This document shows positions 1-12,620 of a stretch of 64,000 bases of DNA, in pieces (position 1 is the first letter of the stretch; every line of letters starts with the position of its first letter). Source of the stretch: Helopsaltes ochotensis (lineage: Eukaryota; Chordata; Aves; Passeriformes; Locustellidae); contig VXBM01001232.1 of NCBI GenBank assembly GCA_013400155.1, positions 137,838-201,837 on the forward strand, in the 5' to 3' direction. A program made the translations under genes and the position numbers. The notes below the pieces were generated by a model that saw nothing but the letters and a program-made list of their open reading frames with translations, was not told where the DNA came from and did no database searches.

Positions 1-991
1 GGGAAGTGCCAGATTCCCGTTATGATCGAGGCTGGGTGCTGCTCAGGCGGGCTGAGCCCGCTCCTGCCGCTGCTCCGCAGGCCCTCGTGATCTGACCTAG
101 TTCTGAGCCGAGCCTTTCATCTGCCACACAAACATCCGCAGCTTCGTACACTCTGCTGCTCCTTTCCTCTCAGACCTGGGTGAGGCAGGCAGACCCAGAT
201 TCCCCTCCAGCTTCTGGAGCACCTTTTTTGGCCAAAACATCCCTCCTTATCAGTGACCGGTCCTGTGTTTGGCCACACCACGGCCCCTCTGGGCTTTCCA
301 GGCATAATCAACACAAAAATTGGTTAGAACCACTTTGCCTGGGGTCAGAGAGAGGCAATTTCTCCAGACTGGGACCTACCCTGGGCTGTGCTGCTGCACT
401 CCTCATTCCCCAGCCATGTCCCTGGGCTGTTGCTTTGGCAGGACACAGAAGCTGCTGTGACCTAGAAGCAGGTTTCTCCCCAAAGCAGGGCAGGCTGTCT
501 CTGGAGCACAGCAAACCCTGTCTCTTGACTGACACCACATTTCTTTTGCTTTTCCAAGAGCTGCCTTCCGGCCAAAGCATTTAAAGAGATGACAGAGATT
601 TCATCCACTCTTAAGTGCCTGGATTTGTGCCGCCAATATCCGTTTTGGACATTATGCTTCACCCAAGCAGGGATTTACCATAACACCTTCAAACAAAGGC
701 ACCAGCAGCAAGGATCCTGCCCCAGTGGGGGCGGAAAGAGGTTCCTGGGAGAATTCCCCTCCACAAACTCGATGAGTTAAATATAAAGCCTTTCACAGAT
801 CCTGGGTAAGGGCAGTTCCAGCTGTGGATGCTGGAGTGCCTGGATTTGCCCCGGACAAGCACAACCTGCTGCTGTCAGGGGGACCTGCCTCAGTATCCAA
901 ACCAGATTTGTGCCAAGGGTTATGAGCTGAAGCTGAAGCTGCTGGCACTGGGGTCGGTGTCTTTCCCCCCGTTGTGCCCCCAGGCTCTTAC
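1..991 (-). other. NTM intron 5 (5' part only)
   Basis: This is the intron that follows exon 5 on the minus strand. I searched both strands for the rest of Ig3 (a YTC strand-F motif and sequences such as NKLG) and for the GPI tail, and saw neither. No recognisable interspersed repeat, RNA gene or promoter was found. The open frames here are short and lack family features. Confidence 0.7.
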
Positions 992-1112
992 CGCTTGTCG
1001 TCCTTGTACCACTGGAAGTCGGCGGAGGGGACGGCGGAGGCCTCGCACAGCAGAATTCCCTTCTGCCCCACCGGCACCCCGGTGCTCTTGGCATCCGAGA
1101 TGTACGGGGGGT
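992..1112 (-). CDS. NTM: NTM coding exon 5: first half of Ig domain 3
   Basis: This 121-bp exon encodes Y-PPYISDAKSTGVPVGQKG through FQWYKDDK, with 39 whole codons and two partial ones. The acceptor is ccctcttcccacag (AG at 1114-1113) and the donor is AAGCG|GTAAGAGC at 992/991. It enters in phase 1 and leaves in phase 2. The strand-B cysteine of Ig3 is in ILLCEASAVPSADF and the core tryptophan in FQWYKDD. Both are near-invariant IgLON signatures, and the WYKDDKR form fits neurotrimin. The partner cysteine (YTC motif), the rest of Ig3 and the C-terminal GPI-attachment signal are not in the 991 bases to the left, so they lie outside the window. Confidence 0.96.
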
Positions 1113-1737
1113 CTGTGGGAAGAGGGGAAACCTGGGGTGAGCACCCAGCAGCCTTTGGGATTCCTGTCCCCTCCCCCTGCTCCTCGAGATCGCCTTTCTG
1201 TCCCTGCACCAAAATCACCTCTGAGCCCATGCTCAGCTCCTGCCACTCTGGTGCTGCTGTCCAGAGCTTTTCAGGCCCGTGGGGGTTCTCTTCCAAAAAC
1301 AAGAGACCCCCAACTCATGGCTGTTACATGTCCAGCTAATGGAGTGACCAGAGAGGGATTTAGGAGGGTCTTCATGTATCATGAAATCTGCTGTTTTCTT
1401 CTTCTCTCTCATTTTCTCTAACAGAAAAAAAAAAAAAAAAAGTTCTATTTACTGCTCACTTCTCTCCTCTCCTCAGAGGTTATCAGCACAGCATCTCTCC
1501 ATGGGCAGAAAACCCAGGTTGACAGAGACAGCTGAGGAGGAGGTGGTGGAAAAAAATGGAGCTCGAGAAGAAGGGGAAAATAGGGCAAAACACCACCTGC
1601 TCAGAAAAACTGCTGCCGCCTGTCTCCCTCTGGGGCCTTTGTGTGCCTCACTTCCCTTGCGTGCCACTCCCTCGTGGGGCAGCGCGGTGACCCCCTCCAG
1701 CCCCAGCCCTGTGCCCTGGTGGCCCCCAGGCACTCAC
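1113..1737 (-). other. NTM intron 4 (complete, 625 bp)
   Basis: This short intron between exons 4 and 5 has a GTGAGT donor and a ttcccacag acceptor. It contains a 17-base A run (T run on the gene strand) at 1425-1441 and an otherwise ordinary GC-rich sequence. Nothing else is supported. Confidence 0.85.
1425..1441. repeat. Poly(A) run, 17 bases, in intron 4
   Basis: This is a T run on the gene strand, inside the 625-bp intron between exons 4 and 5. It is more than 300 bp from the exon 5 acceptor, so it is not that acceptor's pyrimidine tract. Confidence 0.85.
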
Positions 1738-1872
1738 AGTTGACGGTGACTTTGACTCGCTGGACGACGGGCGCTGAGACGTCGTTGGAGGCGCTGCACT
1801 CGTACTCCCCCGACTGCTCCCGCGTGATCCCCGTGATCTCCAGGTACTCGTCCTCGCTGATGAAGCCCACGG
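1738..1872 (-). CDS. NTM: NTM coding exon 4: second half of Ig domain 2
   Basis: This 135-bp exon encodes A-VGFISEDEYLEITGITR through VKVTVN (44 whole codons). The acceptor is tctgcctctgcag (AG at 1874-1873) and the donor is AACT|GTGAGTGC at 1738/1737. Both introns are phase 1. The closing Ig2 cysteine sits in SGEYECSASNDV, with the typical Y-x-C arrangement of strand F. EDEYLEITGITREQSG matches neurotrimin better than other IgLONs, from family knowledge. The reading frame joins directly to exon 3 (SPK-A) and to exon 5 (N-Y-PP). No stop codons or frameshifts are seen. The exon is GC-rich and CpG-rich compared with the surrounding intron, as is common for bird coding exons. Confidence 0.96.
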
Positions 1873-2679
1873 CTGCAGAGGCAGAGACAGAGGGCCCTGA
1901 GTGACGGGCAGGCACAACAAACCCGTGCCCACTGGCTGCTCACCATCTGTGAGCGCTAGGACACCCAGCCTGCAGGCCCCCGCCCAGGATGCCCCTCCAT
2001 CCCAAGAAAATCCTTGCCAGAAAGGTTTCTGCAAATGCTGGACTGCTCCAGCAGCTCTCACTGAGAGCATCACTTTCTGGAGATAATGTCCCTGAGGTGC
2101 TCAGGGTGGGCAAACCTGCACCCTGCAAAACGACCTGAGCTCACCTCTGCACATCCCCCCTGCTGGGAGGTACTACCAGGCTCACATAAACACCCTTCTC
2201 TAATTTTTCAGCTTCAATTAATTCACAGCAAGTCTATTCCCATTAGTGGTGGTGCCAACACCTCCCTTCAGGTGAAACATCTCACCCCTGTGCCACCCCA
2301 GGCTCATTTCTGTGAGGGGCTGCACTTGTCCCCCTCTTCCCCATCCAGGCCGCAGTGCAGCTTCTTGTTTCATTCAACGCCAGAAAGATGCAATCAGTGG
2401 CATTTCCTTCACTCTGGCATCTTTCAGCCCCCATTCCTTGCAGGAGCTCTCTTTATTTTGACACACTCCTGGAAACACACAGTGCTTGGCTGGCTGGGAG
2501 CAGGTTGGGGCAGAAGACTCCCCAGGTTCTTCCTCCAAACAAGCAGCAAAAATTACTTTTTGCAGGCCCCAAAACAGGGGTAACTTCTCCCTTTCCTGTT
2601 GTTTACATCTCCCCACTGGATCTCCTGCAGCCAGGACGCTGTAATTACTGCACGGAGCATCTCCGAGCCCTGTGTCACA

Positions 2680-2830
2680 CTTAATATTCCTATAAATTTT
2701 AAACGGTAGTCCTTGGTACATATGTGTGGCAATTGGTGTCATATTTTAATTAGGCTTGCCCTACACCATCTGAAATTAATAATAGCTCGAATTACCAGTG
2801 TAATTTATAAATTAACATTGCTGCAGCATT
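2680..2830. promoter_or_regulatory. Candidate conserved noncoding element
   Basis: An AT-rich, non-repetitive block about 800 bp past the exon 4 acceptor, within intron 3, has taattaggc, gaaattaataatag and taaattaacattg cores. The call rests on texture only. Confidence 0.3.
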
Positions 2831-5699
2831 AGGAAATAAATTAGCTCTGGACAGCTGTTTCTGGGAGTGAGTGCCAATGGCAGAGAGGCCAAGCACAGGT
2901 CCCTGGTCCCCAGGGGGATGCCGTGAGCTGGGCCAGCCCTCGCTTCCCACCCGGACTCCGCTGTCTGTGCCAGCGTGACCTGATGGGCCACAGCTCGCTG
3001 CGCTTGGCCGGCCAACCGTGTGCATCCTGCTCCTAGCAAATGCATGCAAAACCCACACGTGGGAGGCTCCCAGCGGGGCACACACCGCCTGCATCCCACC
3101 AGGTTGATGCTTTTATGGCATCTCTTCCCGTGCTGCAGGAATGGTGTGGTCAGACTCCACCACCCACCGTGGAAAGACCCGAGCCAGCACGGATGGTGTT
3201 CCTGTAATACCCTGGAACAGCTCGACACAGTGAGCACCCCAGGCACCTGCCAGGATCCTGCTGCTGCAATCCCAGGTGCCACTATTGGCAACACAAAGTG
3301 GTGCAAATACGCTCAGCCGTGACGAAATCCCACCCTGGCTCTCTCTCCCTGCACCAGAGCTCAGAGCTGCCACCTCCACACAGCACCCCCGGGACTTTGC
3401 ATGTCCACTGCTCCCTGAACTGAGGACCCCGTGCACACACTTGTGCATCCCACCTTCCCAGGCTGACCTGACTGGGAAGGCAGCCCTGTGAGCTTTGCAA
3501 AGGAGTGAAGTGAGTTTCCCTGTTGATGAATTGCTGACATCCACCAGTGTCCTCAGCCCTGTGCTGAGACTCCCACCCGAGTGGCTGGTGGTGCAAACCG
3601 CTGAGCTCATCAGTACTTAGTGCAACTGAAGGGTGAGATATGAAGGCGTTACCCCAAAATCAATATCCTTTAGAGACACACAAATTACAGCCTTACATCC
3701 AGCAGCCCTGCAGCACTGCAAAAAGAAAAGGAGAGGGGGGAAAAAAAAAATTCCTTTTTGTGGCTGACCTAGAATCAGCTTCTCTGTGGCACAGCGCTGC
3801 CTGCTGATAAAGTAACGACACAGCCGGTGGCCTTCAGATGCTCCGTGCACAAATCTGACTGTGGGTTGTGCAAAGGCTCAGATAACACTGCTTCCCAACT
3901 CACCAAAGGCCCTTTCCCAAGTTCCAGTCTCGCCTCACACACGGCAAGAATTAGCTCTTGCCACATTCAAGCCATAATTTGTGTGCCTGGTTTGATCAGG
4001 GAGCAAAGCAGCTCGAGTGCATTTTGTTCCCCAGCAATAGACTTCATCAAAGTAACTGCAAGGGTCAGATTTCCACCTGTAAAAGCTCAGGAAATTGGAG
4101 GATGAAGGTTTCCTCCCTGCCTGCGTGACACTGAAGTCTGAGATATGTGCATGGCAATCAGCTGATAGAGAGGCAGAGCTCGAGGTTCGGGGACTCAGGG
4201 TCTGGCATCCTGGGAATTTGGCTACAGCCAAACAGATCCTGCCCCGGACTGAGACAGGACGTTTCTGTCCTGTGCACAACTGGTGTAAATCATGTTCAGG
4301 TGACAACAGCATTAGGAACACCATCCCTGCAAGAGGCTCTGGCCCAGGGGTGCCTCCTTATGTCAGCTACAGCATCCCAAATATTTAGGTGACATAAAGA
4401 GTCCCTGCCCGCTGGTGAAGCAGGTGACACCGGGTGACTAAGACAACATTCCCCCATCCTCTCCTATAAAAGTGGCTTTGCAGAAAAACAGAGACCCGTA
4501 AAGCTGATTCACTCTAGGGGAAAAAAAAAAAAACCTCACAAAAACCAAAAACACAGATATGTAAAGCTGCTTCACATGGAAGCATCTGGAACTTGGGAAT
4601 GCTCAGGGCAAGGTTTGACCAGAGCCCTGCAGCTCCAGGAGCTCTGCCAGACATACCAGTCCTTCTCTGCCTGAATTGATGGTGGGAACTTTCAAGGCTG
4701 TCTCTGCTTGAGCACAATTAGGAGCTGAAATATTGCAGGAATTAATGGAGAGCTCTCTCATCTCCTCAGGAGCTAGAAAACCAGCACAGCCAGCACCCAT
4801 CATTATTATTATTAATACTAATAATATAATACAGGCCAGAAACGGAATGGCTGTGGACAATGCACAGGCATAATCCTTGCTCATCAGCCAAGGATGATGA
4901 ACTAACCCAGCGCGAGCCGGGGAGATGGAAAAGCAGAGCCTGAATCCTTGTGCTCAGTGAGCAGGAGGCTGCACACAGACCACCACGCACTAAGGAGGAC
5001 TTGCTCTGCAGATCTCTGTTAAAAGCCTCAGGGAAGGGGGAGTTTGTCCATCGCAGCAGTGGGGAAGCCACAGAGGCGAGGTCCTGGTGTGGCACGGAGC
5101 ACCAAGGCAAACCCAGCAGATGGCCAAGCTGTGCTTGGGGTCCCACACAGCATGGATGCAGTGAGGTGTGGGCAGATGCCTCCTGCATCCATTTTCCTCC
5201 CTCCACGCCTTTCTCTTTCCCTCACTTTCCTCGTTTTCCCATCCCAACTCATCTCCCTTCTGACTCCTCCTCCCCATTTGCTTCCATTGAGCCTCTGACA
5301 AGATAATAACTCACCAGAAAGTGAACACATGTTCCCAAATTAATTACATGCCACTGTCCCCTGGCTCACTGTTGCAGCCATGTTCAGGTCTCTAGGACAC
5401 TGCTACCAGCTTTCCCTGGCTGAAGGCTGCCCGTGGTGCCATTGAAAAAGCTTCCTTGGAGCTCTTTCGTGTGTCCACACCAACTCCCTGCACCTCAGAT
5501 CAAGCCGAGCCAGCCCAGACGTGCAGGGCTGCAAGATTTTCCCCTCTAAAGCCCAAAGGCACAACCTCAACAGCGATCCCACAACAGGTTTGGTCTCTGA
5601 GTGCTCAAAATCCCACCAGCGATCCTGAAGCACTTCCCTGCCCTCCACACCGTGCTGCTGCATTTTTCAGGCACTGATCCCACTGGCCAGGACCAGCCA

Positions 5700-6030
5700 A
5701 AGGAAGAGAATATTTTATGGAGATAATTTTATTAAAATGTTTACAACAATGCAGATATTGACATCTTGCTTCAATCAATAGCACAATTTATTGTCCTTCA
5801 AGGTGAACATTAAGCCAAGCTGCCCATTAGTCAATATTTACCTCCAAGGTCTATAAATCTTTATATGGGCTTCAGCGGATGTTGACAGCAGCTGATTCCA
5901 GATAAGTAAAAGTAAGAGCGTGAAACATTGCTCCTTTTGGAGGTGAAATAGTAACTAGTTAATTACAGTCCCTACAGCAATTCTCAACTATCAATTTATG
6001 GCTACTTCTGGCAATAAAAATTAACATCGC
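5700..6030. promoter_or_regulatory. Candidate conserved noncoding element
   Basis: An AT-rich block of complex, non-repetitive sequence stands out in a GC-richer intron. It contains several homeodomain-type TAAT/ATTA cores (attaattaca-like near 5960) and a possible E-box cagctg at 5889. Developmental-gene introns such as those of IgLONs commonly hold such elements. Conservation itself cannot be seen here. Confidence 0.35.
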
Positions 6031-7912
6031 GCAGACTCCCGGCTCCGAGTGACGCACTAAACCCGAGAGCCATATATCTCAAACCTCACCCCGACGCGCT
6101 GCTGATGGCCATCCTATAACAGTTTATGGTAAATAAATAAAACACACAAAGGTAATAAGAGAATTGTTGGCACCCGAGACCCGCTTCACCTCTCCTCCTT
6201 CGTGCAGCAGCGAGAGGAAAAGCGCGGGATGGGAGATTTTAGTAGAGTCGGAGCAGATGGGGAAGCAGGTGGGGAAAGGAACCACCCCAAATCCCTCTCA
6301 AAGGAGGCATGACACAGCCCCAGGTAGGTAAAACAACACCCACCCAGGTAGGGTAAACAGCAGCTAAGGCTGCCTCCAGTACATGCCCCAGCCAAACTGG
6401 GGGATGCACCTGCTTTTTATTACCCTCCCCTGATGGCTCAATTAACACACAAGGACCAAAGTTCAGGCATTTCCTGAATTCCCTTCCCCATTTTCATTTG
6501 ATCAGGTGAATGACCCCAGCTAGGGCAGCTTCTCCTCTGTGCACCTCCTCTTTTCAGCCCCCCCTGTGCCAGCTTAAAGCTGCCACGCTCCAGTGGACAA
6601 AGATTAGGGGTAATTAACCTGCTGGAAACCATCCAGCGCAATCATTCAAAAAATGATTTTTTTTTAAGATTGCCCTATCGACCCAGACAAACTCCTCTCC
6701 TCCTCTTGTGAATATTGCATCCCTGAACCACAGCCTCCAGCCCATTTCTGTCTGTGCTCCCCTCCTTAGCTGAGTAATCCCTTTAGGAAGCACACCTACA
6801 TGAGGTACGGGGTACAAACCTCCTGTTCCTCATGTTCACAAGCCTTCAGAAGCAGGGCCGTCACCCCAGAAACGGGCACACAGCATATCAGAGTCTGCGT
6901 CGTGCTTACACGGGGCCAAGCCACTGCTTTTGAAGTTTCTCGATGACAAGGAAGGAAATCTCTCCTCTGACATGCTTTTCCATGTTAATTAGCATGTTTC
7001 CATGGCCTGATGTTGTGCGAAGCCCCAGGGGATGGTGCTCTCGCTGCCTGGCACTGAGCGGCGCTCGGGGATGTGGGAGCTTGGCAGGAGCTCACTCCAC
7101 TGCTGCAGTCTGAGGTCCCTCCTCATCCTCACGCCCCCGGGGTGGTGACACTCACCAGTTGTTCCTGGTGTCACCAAACGGAGGGAAAATGTCATGTTTT
7201 CCTTACTTGGACCCTTTCTTACATTGGATTTGGGGAACTCTCACAGCCAGTTTTGCTCCTTGTGCATGGCAGCACAGGCTTTGAAGGAGGAGGGATGGCC
7301 ATAAAATCCTGGACATAAAATCCTTCTCCTCCACTGGTATCAGTGTGCCCTCCTCCCTGCGGCTGTGGGAGCATCTCCTTGCCTGTGGCCATGCAGTGCT
7401 GTGGCTTTTCTTCCCCTCCCAACTCTTGTGGGCATAGGTGGGCCGAGGGTGCCTTGAGTTTTGCTCCAAGATACGATGCAGGACCCGCCCAGGCCTGATT
7501 TTGTGCTGCCATGAGCACAGGTGACTAATTCTGAAGGTCCTATCTCTGGTTGCCCGTGACCACAGGGTCAGGACATAGGAATTTTGTCAGGCACATTCCA
7601 ACATGGAGCAGTCACAAAAGCAGGAAAAGACACATTCTTCAACTTCTTGCTCAATGCAGAGCTAGAGCTGAGACAGGACCCACATTTGTGGCTCCGTTTG
7701 CTCAGTGCATCCCTGAGATCACGCTTGGGGCTCATTTCTCATACAACAACTCTGCTGTTTAACTATTTGGTGGGCACATGCCACACATCTCACTAGTCAC
7801 TGGGACAGGTGACCTGCAGAGACCTTCCAGATGCCACCACACCTCCTGGTCACTCAGCTTGTGGTCACACGATTGGCATTAACTCCAGAAACAGAGAAAG
7901 CAAGGCACCGGC

Positions 7913-8014
7913 GCCCTGAGCAACCTGGTCTAATGGAAGGTGACCCTGCCCATGGCAGGGCGTTGGAATGAGATGGTCTTCAAGGTCCCTTCCAACCCAA
8001 ACCAGTCTCTGAGT
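7913..8014 (+). mobile_element. CR1 LINE 3' tail fragment
   Basis: The sequence contains the bird CR1 3'-end signature: gcaacctggtctaatggaagg, then a ccctgcccatggcaggg block, then ggtcccttccaacccaaacc. It is heavily 5'-truncated, as is usual for CR1, and no reverse transcriptase coding remains. Confidence 0.85.
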
Positions 8015-10851
8015 CCCCATTGTGCCCTTCCCCACGGTGTTCCGTGGATGCCTGCCCACTCCGCTCACCCCACCGGCGCTACGCAGCACAGCCAAGTCGC
8101 CTGAGCCATCCATTATAGCACCATTGTGAAGAGTTTTTAGCTTAAAAGTCCTTGAAAGTTTCCCACTGTGACTCGTTAAACAAGATCTTTTTCACTTTCC
8201 CTCTATTCTCCGCTAACAATATTTATACTCATTTCTTTTATTGAAATCTATCTGCCGCCTGTTCTATTAAAGCCACCTGAGTGGCAGCTCCTATTCTCCG
8301 GGAGCCTGCAGCCCATCTATTCTCCAGACAATGAGGTACAAGCAGTCTATCTTCTATTGTGCTTCCCGGCCTTCGGCTCTCAAATCTTCCATCTCAAAAA
8401 GGCATGTCAGAGACGCCTCCATGCAAAAGGCTGGAATCCCGGGTTGTGGGGGCTTCCCGGCGTTGGCGTGGCTTGCTGCCTTCCCTCTCTGGGCGAGCAT
8501 CTCCAGGGAGATGCTGCTGTGGCACCTGTGATCCCTCATGGATGCGTCTCCCCCGGCCCTGCACACCCTGAGCGCGGTTCGTGGCATCACACGGCGCGCG
8601 GCTTGCCGCTGCCGGGATGTTTGCACGTCTCAGACAACTTATTTGTTACCGGGAATAAAAGAGGAGCATTAAACCTTTTGTTTGCGAGGAGTAGTTCCTT
8701 GGGAAATAAATGGATTATGGAAATTAATATTTAAAGAAACAAAACAAAACAACTCGGGGACCAACCACCCTTGAACGAGGCTCTAACTCAGGAGTAAATG
8801 AGTCGAATAAAGAATGAGCCCTTTTATTTCAGTGAGGGGGAGAGCTCAGAGGCAGCTCAAGGCTCGGCAAACTGGCAGCAACTGTCTGCAGCCTCTCCCA
8901 GCCCCTGCCCCCTCCTGGGGTGCTGGTAAGGACACCGGACCCCAGGAAAAGGTCCAGAGGGCTTGTGTCACCCTGTTAGAGCAAATTAGCAATGGCTACA
9001 GTTCACAAAGTGATTTGCAGCAAAGATGGGTGCAGGGCTTGTTAGAGGGCTGCTGTTCTTAACCATACCCACCCCTTATCACCAGCATGAGCTGGATACC
9101 TTTCCCCTTGGCCCTGGAAAGGCAGGGGTGACCCTTGTGGAGGAACTGATGTTCAGCAGAGGCTGTGACTGGCATGGAGCCACTTCCCACGGAGCTTTTC
9201 TGCCTCCTTGCAGAAACAAATGCAAAAGGTACACGAAAATCAATGCTGAGGCTCCCACAGAGCCAAGCCCTCTCCAGAGAGCTCCTGAGGAGCAGCATCT
9301 CCCAGCAGCTCCGTGCTCCTGCCCGAGCACCAACACTACTCCTGGCACCACTCTTCCTCCCATGCTCTCTCCCACAACCCAGAGCATCCAATCAGGTGCC
9401 CAACACAAAGTCCTCTCTCCTTCCTTTCCTTTACTTCTCCTTCCTCCCCGTGGTTTTTTCCCCCCGTAGCTGCTTCCAAGGTGAGAGAGGACAGCGTTGC
9501 CGGAATGAAAGATTCTCCTGCGTGCCCTCTCCCAGCAGCGGCCCTAATTCATTTTTCATGGCCCCTTGCAGTGACAAAAGCCGCTGCTTCTCTCTTGTAA
9601 GCGTGCGCCATGCAATAAGTCAAAGCTGATGTGCATTTTCCCCCTGGGTGCCGAAGCTGTGCTTTTGATTTAATTTGTCCTGTTGTTTGGCGCTCAGCCT
9701 TTGCCGGTGAGCTCCTCTGGAAAGGTGGGAAGTAGGGCCCCATCCATGCGGAGGGGCTGCCTAACAGATGGGGTACAGTGGGTAGTGGTTAAATAATTTG
9801 TTGCAATGGTACCAAGATGCTGGCGAGCGACAGATGCTGCTGGAGAAAATCGCTCAAACACGCATCCTGTTTGTGGGAACGCTGCTCCTCCATTAAATCC
9901 TGTCGCAACTTGGCTCCTCTGGAGCTCATCCCATTTCTGGCAGCTTCCTCGCTGGCTCCAGGAGAAGCTGTGGTGCACAGGGCTTGGCGAGGAGAGCAAG
10001 AACCAAGGTTTCTCCTGCCTGTTATCTGCGGGTGCTTTGCAAAGAACCCGAAAAGATTCCACGGGAGATCCACCACATCCCTTCCCAACCACTCCACGCA
10101 TTGCTGTGCAGGAGAAAGCATTCCCAACCCCTGCCAAACTCGAGGCACCCTGCTTCCCTCTGGATTTGTGTGAAAAGGAGCTGCTGGCAGCCGGGACGGA
10201 AGGGTCCCTCCGGCTGGAAATTTAAACCCCAAGGCTTTCTCCACAGGACAAGCTCTTAAGAAGCAATTGCAATGCAAAGCGTTAAATGGCTGTAACCTCG
10301 GTTAAGCCGTATTTCAGCCGCATTAGGGAAATATCCCTCAGATGGGAAGCAAGTGGCATAATGGCATTAGAGTCAAAAAAATAAGCATCAAGTGCCGGCT
10401 AAATCCATCCCCAGTGCTGGCAAGAAGTCACGGGGATCTGGGAAACTTTCCCTTCTCCACGCACATCCCTGCAGGCAGCTCATGGCGAGCCTGGACTCTG
10501 TCACTGCCACAACTTCCTGCAAATGGGGGATATTTTCCATCCCTCTTTTCCCCCTGGCACCCCCTGACCACTCCTCACCCCCCCAGAGCCATCTGAGTCA
10601 TGGCAGGGTGAGGCTCACTGTTGCCTCTCCATCATCTTTATCCCGTCTTTATTTTCTCAGACACGCTATTTTCCAGCCCAGTGGCCTTGCTCTGTCCCCC
10701 GTGTTTTATGGCACTGATGTCTCCATTTCTGTGGGATCACTTGCAATATTGTGGCTTATTGAGAGAAGCCAGGGAAATGCAGGGGTGATGAGCTGGATGG
10801 GTTTGGGGCTCTGGGGGAGCTGGTGAGGATGACCTGGGCCTGAGGACAGGG

Positions 10852-10871
10852 AATGATATTTAAATATCATT
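10852..10871. other. Perfect 20-bp palindrome
   Basis: The sequence aatgatattt followed by aaatatcatt is exactly self-complementary, and symmetry stops at both ends. It could be a cruciform or a dimeric transcription-factor site. No function is known. Confidence 0.8.
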
Positions 10872-12369
10872 GTTGCGACAGGAATTTCAGGGATGTGTGG
10901 TGCTGGTGGTTGAGACTAGGGGACTGGAGACTGGGCTGAGCCCCATTTCTTGAGCCCATCATCTCCTCCTCAGGCCTCTGTGTAGGTATTGGCCCTGCTA
11001 CAGGAGCTGGGAGGGCAGCGAGAGGCATTGCTCTGCAAGGGAAAAGCCATTTTAAATAACAGCAGTGTGTCACGGGAAGGGGAAAAACCCACGGGCTACA
11101 GCATTGCTCCGGCTTTAAATTATACCGTAGGAGAATAAAAATAAAAGAGAGGAAGACAGAGAGAGAGGCCAGGAGGAAAAAGAATTGCCATTGTTTTACC
11201 AAGCAGATGGGAAAGTTCAGGGGATCAGAAAAAGACTATTATTATCTTGACTCAACCGAGAGAAGATGGGAAAGGAAGAGGCATTTTTTTCCCCTGCAGT
11301 GAGGAATGCTGTGGCTGAAGTAATTTCAGCAAAGAGTCGGAAGGAAACGGTGCCATGGGCTCGGGGCAGTGCCCAAGGTACCCCCACAGCCTGGGCATGC
11401 CACCATGGTTTGCCTTCTTGTCCCCTTTCCCAGCAGTGACACCACATCCCCTGCTACTATTGCAAGCTGGGGAGGGGCAGCCAGGGCACACATCCCTCAC
11501 CACCTCCAGCTGCAGTACCGTGCCAGATGTGCTGCCAGATGTGCCCACTGCCAGTGGTGCTGCAGCTGTGGGCACCCCTCCATGGCACTGCTGGTCCCAC
11601 CACCTTCCCAGCCTCGGGGCATGACCACCTGCCCCAACTGCCCAAATTTCTGCTTCCTTGTCCCAGAAACCCGTTGCTTGGCTACAAGCCATTTAAATAC
11701 CCTAAATATACAACAAATTTCCTGCTGGCTGTGTAACACGAGCAGAACTTGATTTCTTTTCCCCCCAAATTCGCGTGAACGGCCCTTTTTCTGTGTCTGC
11801 AATGGTGCTACAGCGCCGTGGCTGCTCGCTGCTGTTCTCCAGCTCGGTACGGGGCAGCTGAGCCACTCCAGCTCACCAGCACGTTCCAGCTCCTTGCCCT
11901 TACAAGCACAGCAGCGTTTCTCAGCCTCACCAGGGACAAGGAATCTCTTTTTCTACCCATATTCAGGCCAGGGGAAGAGCACAGCCCTGAGGCCCATGGC
12001 AGTGACCAAGCACAGACATCAACGACTGATTTACAAACTGGGGCAAACACTGGCGCAACATCTTCCCTGACAAGTGCCAAGGTCATGGGACAGGGAAACG
12101 AGGAGGTGAATGTAGGTCAGCTCTGTCAGAGCATCCTTCACCCACCCCATCCCTCCCTGAAGCCTTTTTGCCACTCAATTTCCTTCTTTCCCCTCAATCC
12201 TCACTTTCTCTCCTCCTCTTTTCCCTCTTCCTCCCTCTGCCACACCTCCACTTTGCCTTGCCACCTTTTCTTCTCTACACCCACTTCTCTCCCACACCCC
12301 TGGGACACAGAGAGGGGCTGGCAACCTGCCCTGCCTAATCCCAGGGCCACCGACTCCTGGGGCACTTAA

Positions 12370-12620
12370 TATTCACGACAGAGAGAAACATTTCACGGCG
12401 AATTGGACGCACATTCAACTGGAAATGGAAATTTTATGACTCTTCTCACTCCGCGCAGCAGATTACACCAGCTGAGAAAACATGGAAGCAAATGAACAAC
12501 CTGTGAACTGTAAAGTATATTAATAATGAAATCACAGCCCGGGAAATGAAGGCTTTATTCTGTTTATACTCTGCTCCATTAATGGAGAGTGCTCGCAATA
12601 GCTCCGCCCCATTAGCTGGC
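12370..12620. promoter_or_regulatory. Candidate conserved noncoding element
   Basis: A complex AT-rich block includes ttcaactggaaatggaaatt, tattaataatgaaatcacag and ctccattaatggagag, a palindrome around TTAA. It has no repeat features. The call rests on texture only. Confidence 0.35.

Noticed and set aside
1..991. NTM exon 6 (rest of Ig3)
   Set aside because: No strand-F YTC motif or matching acceptor is present, so it is outside the window.
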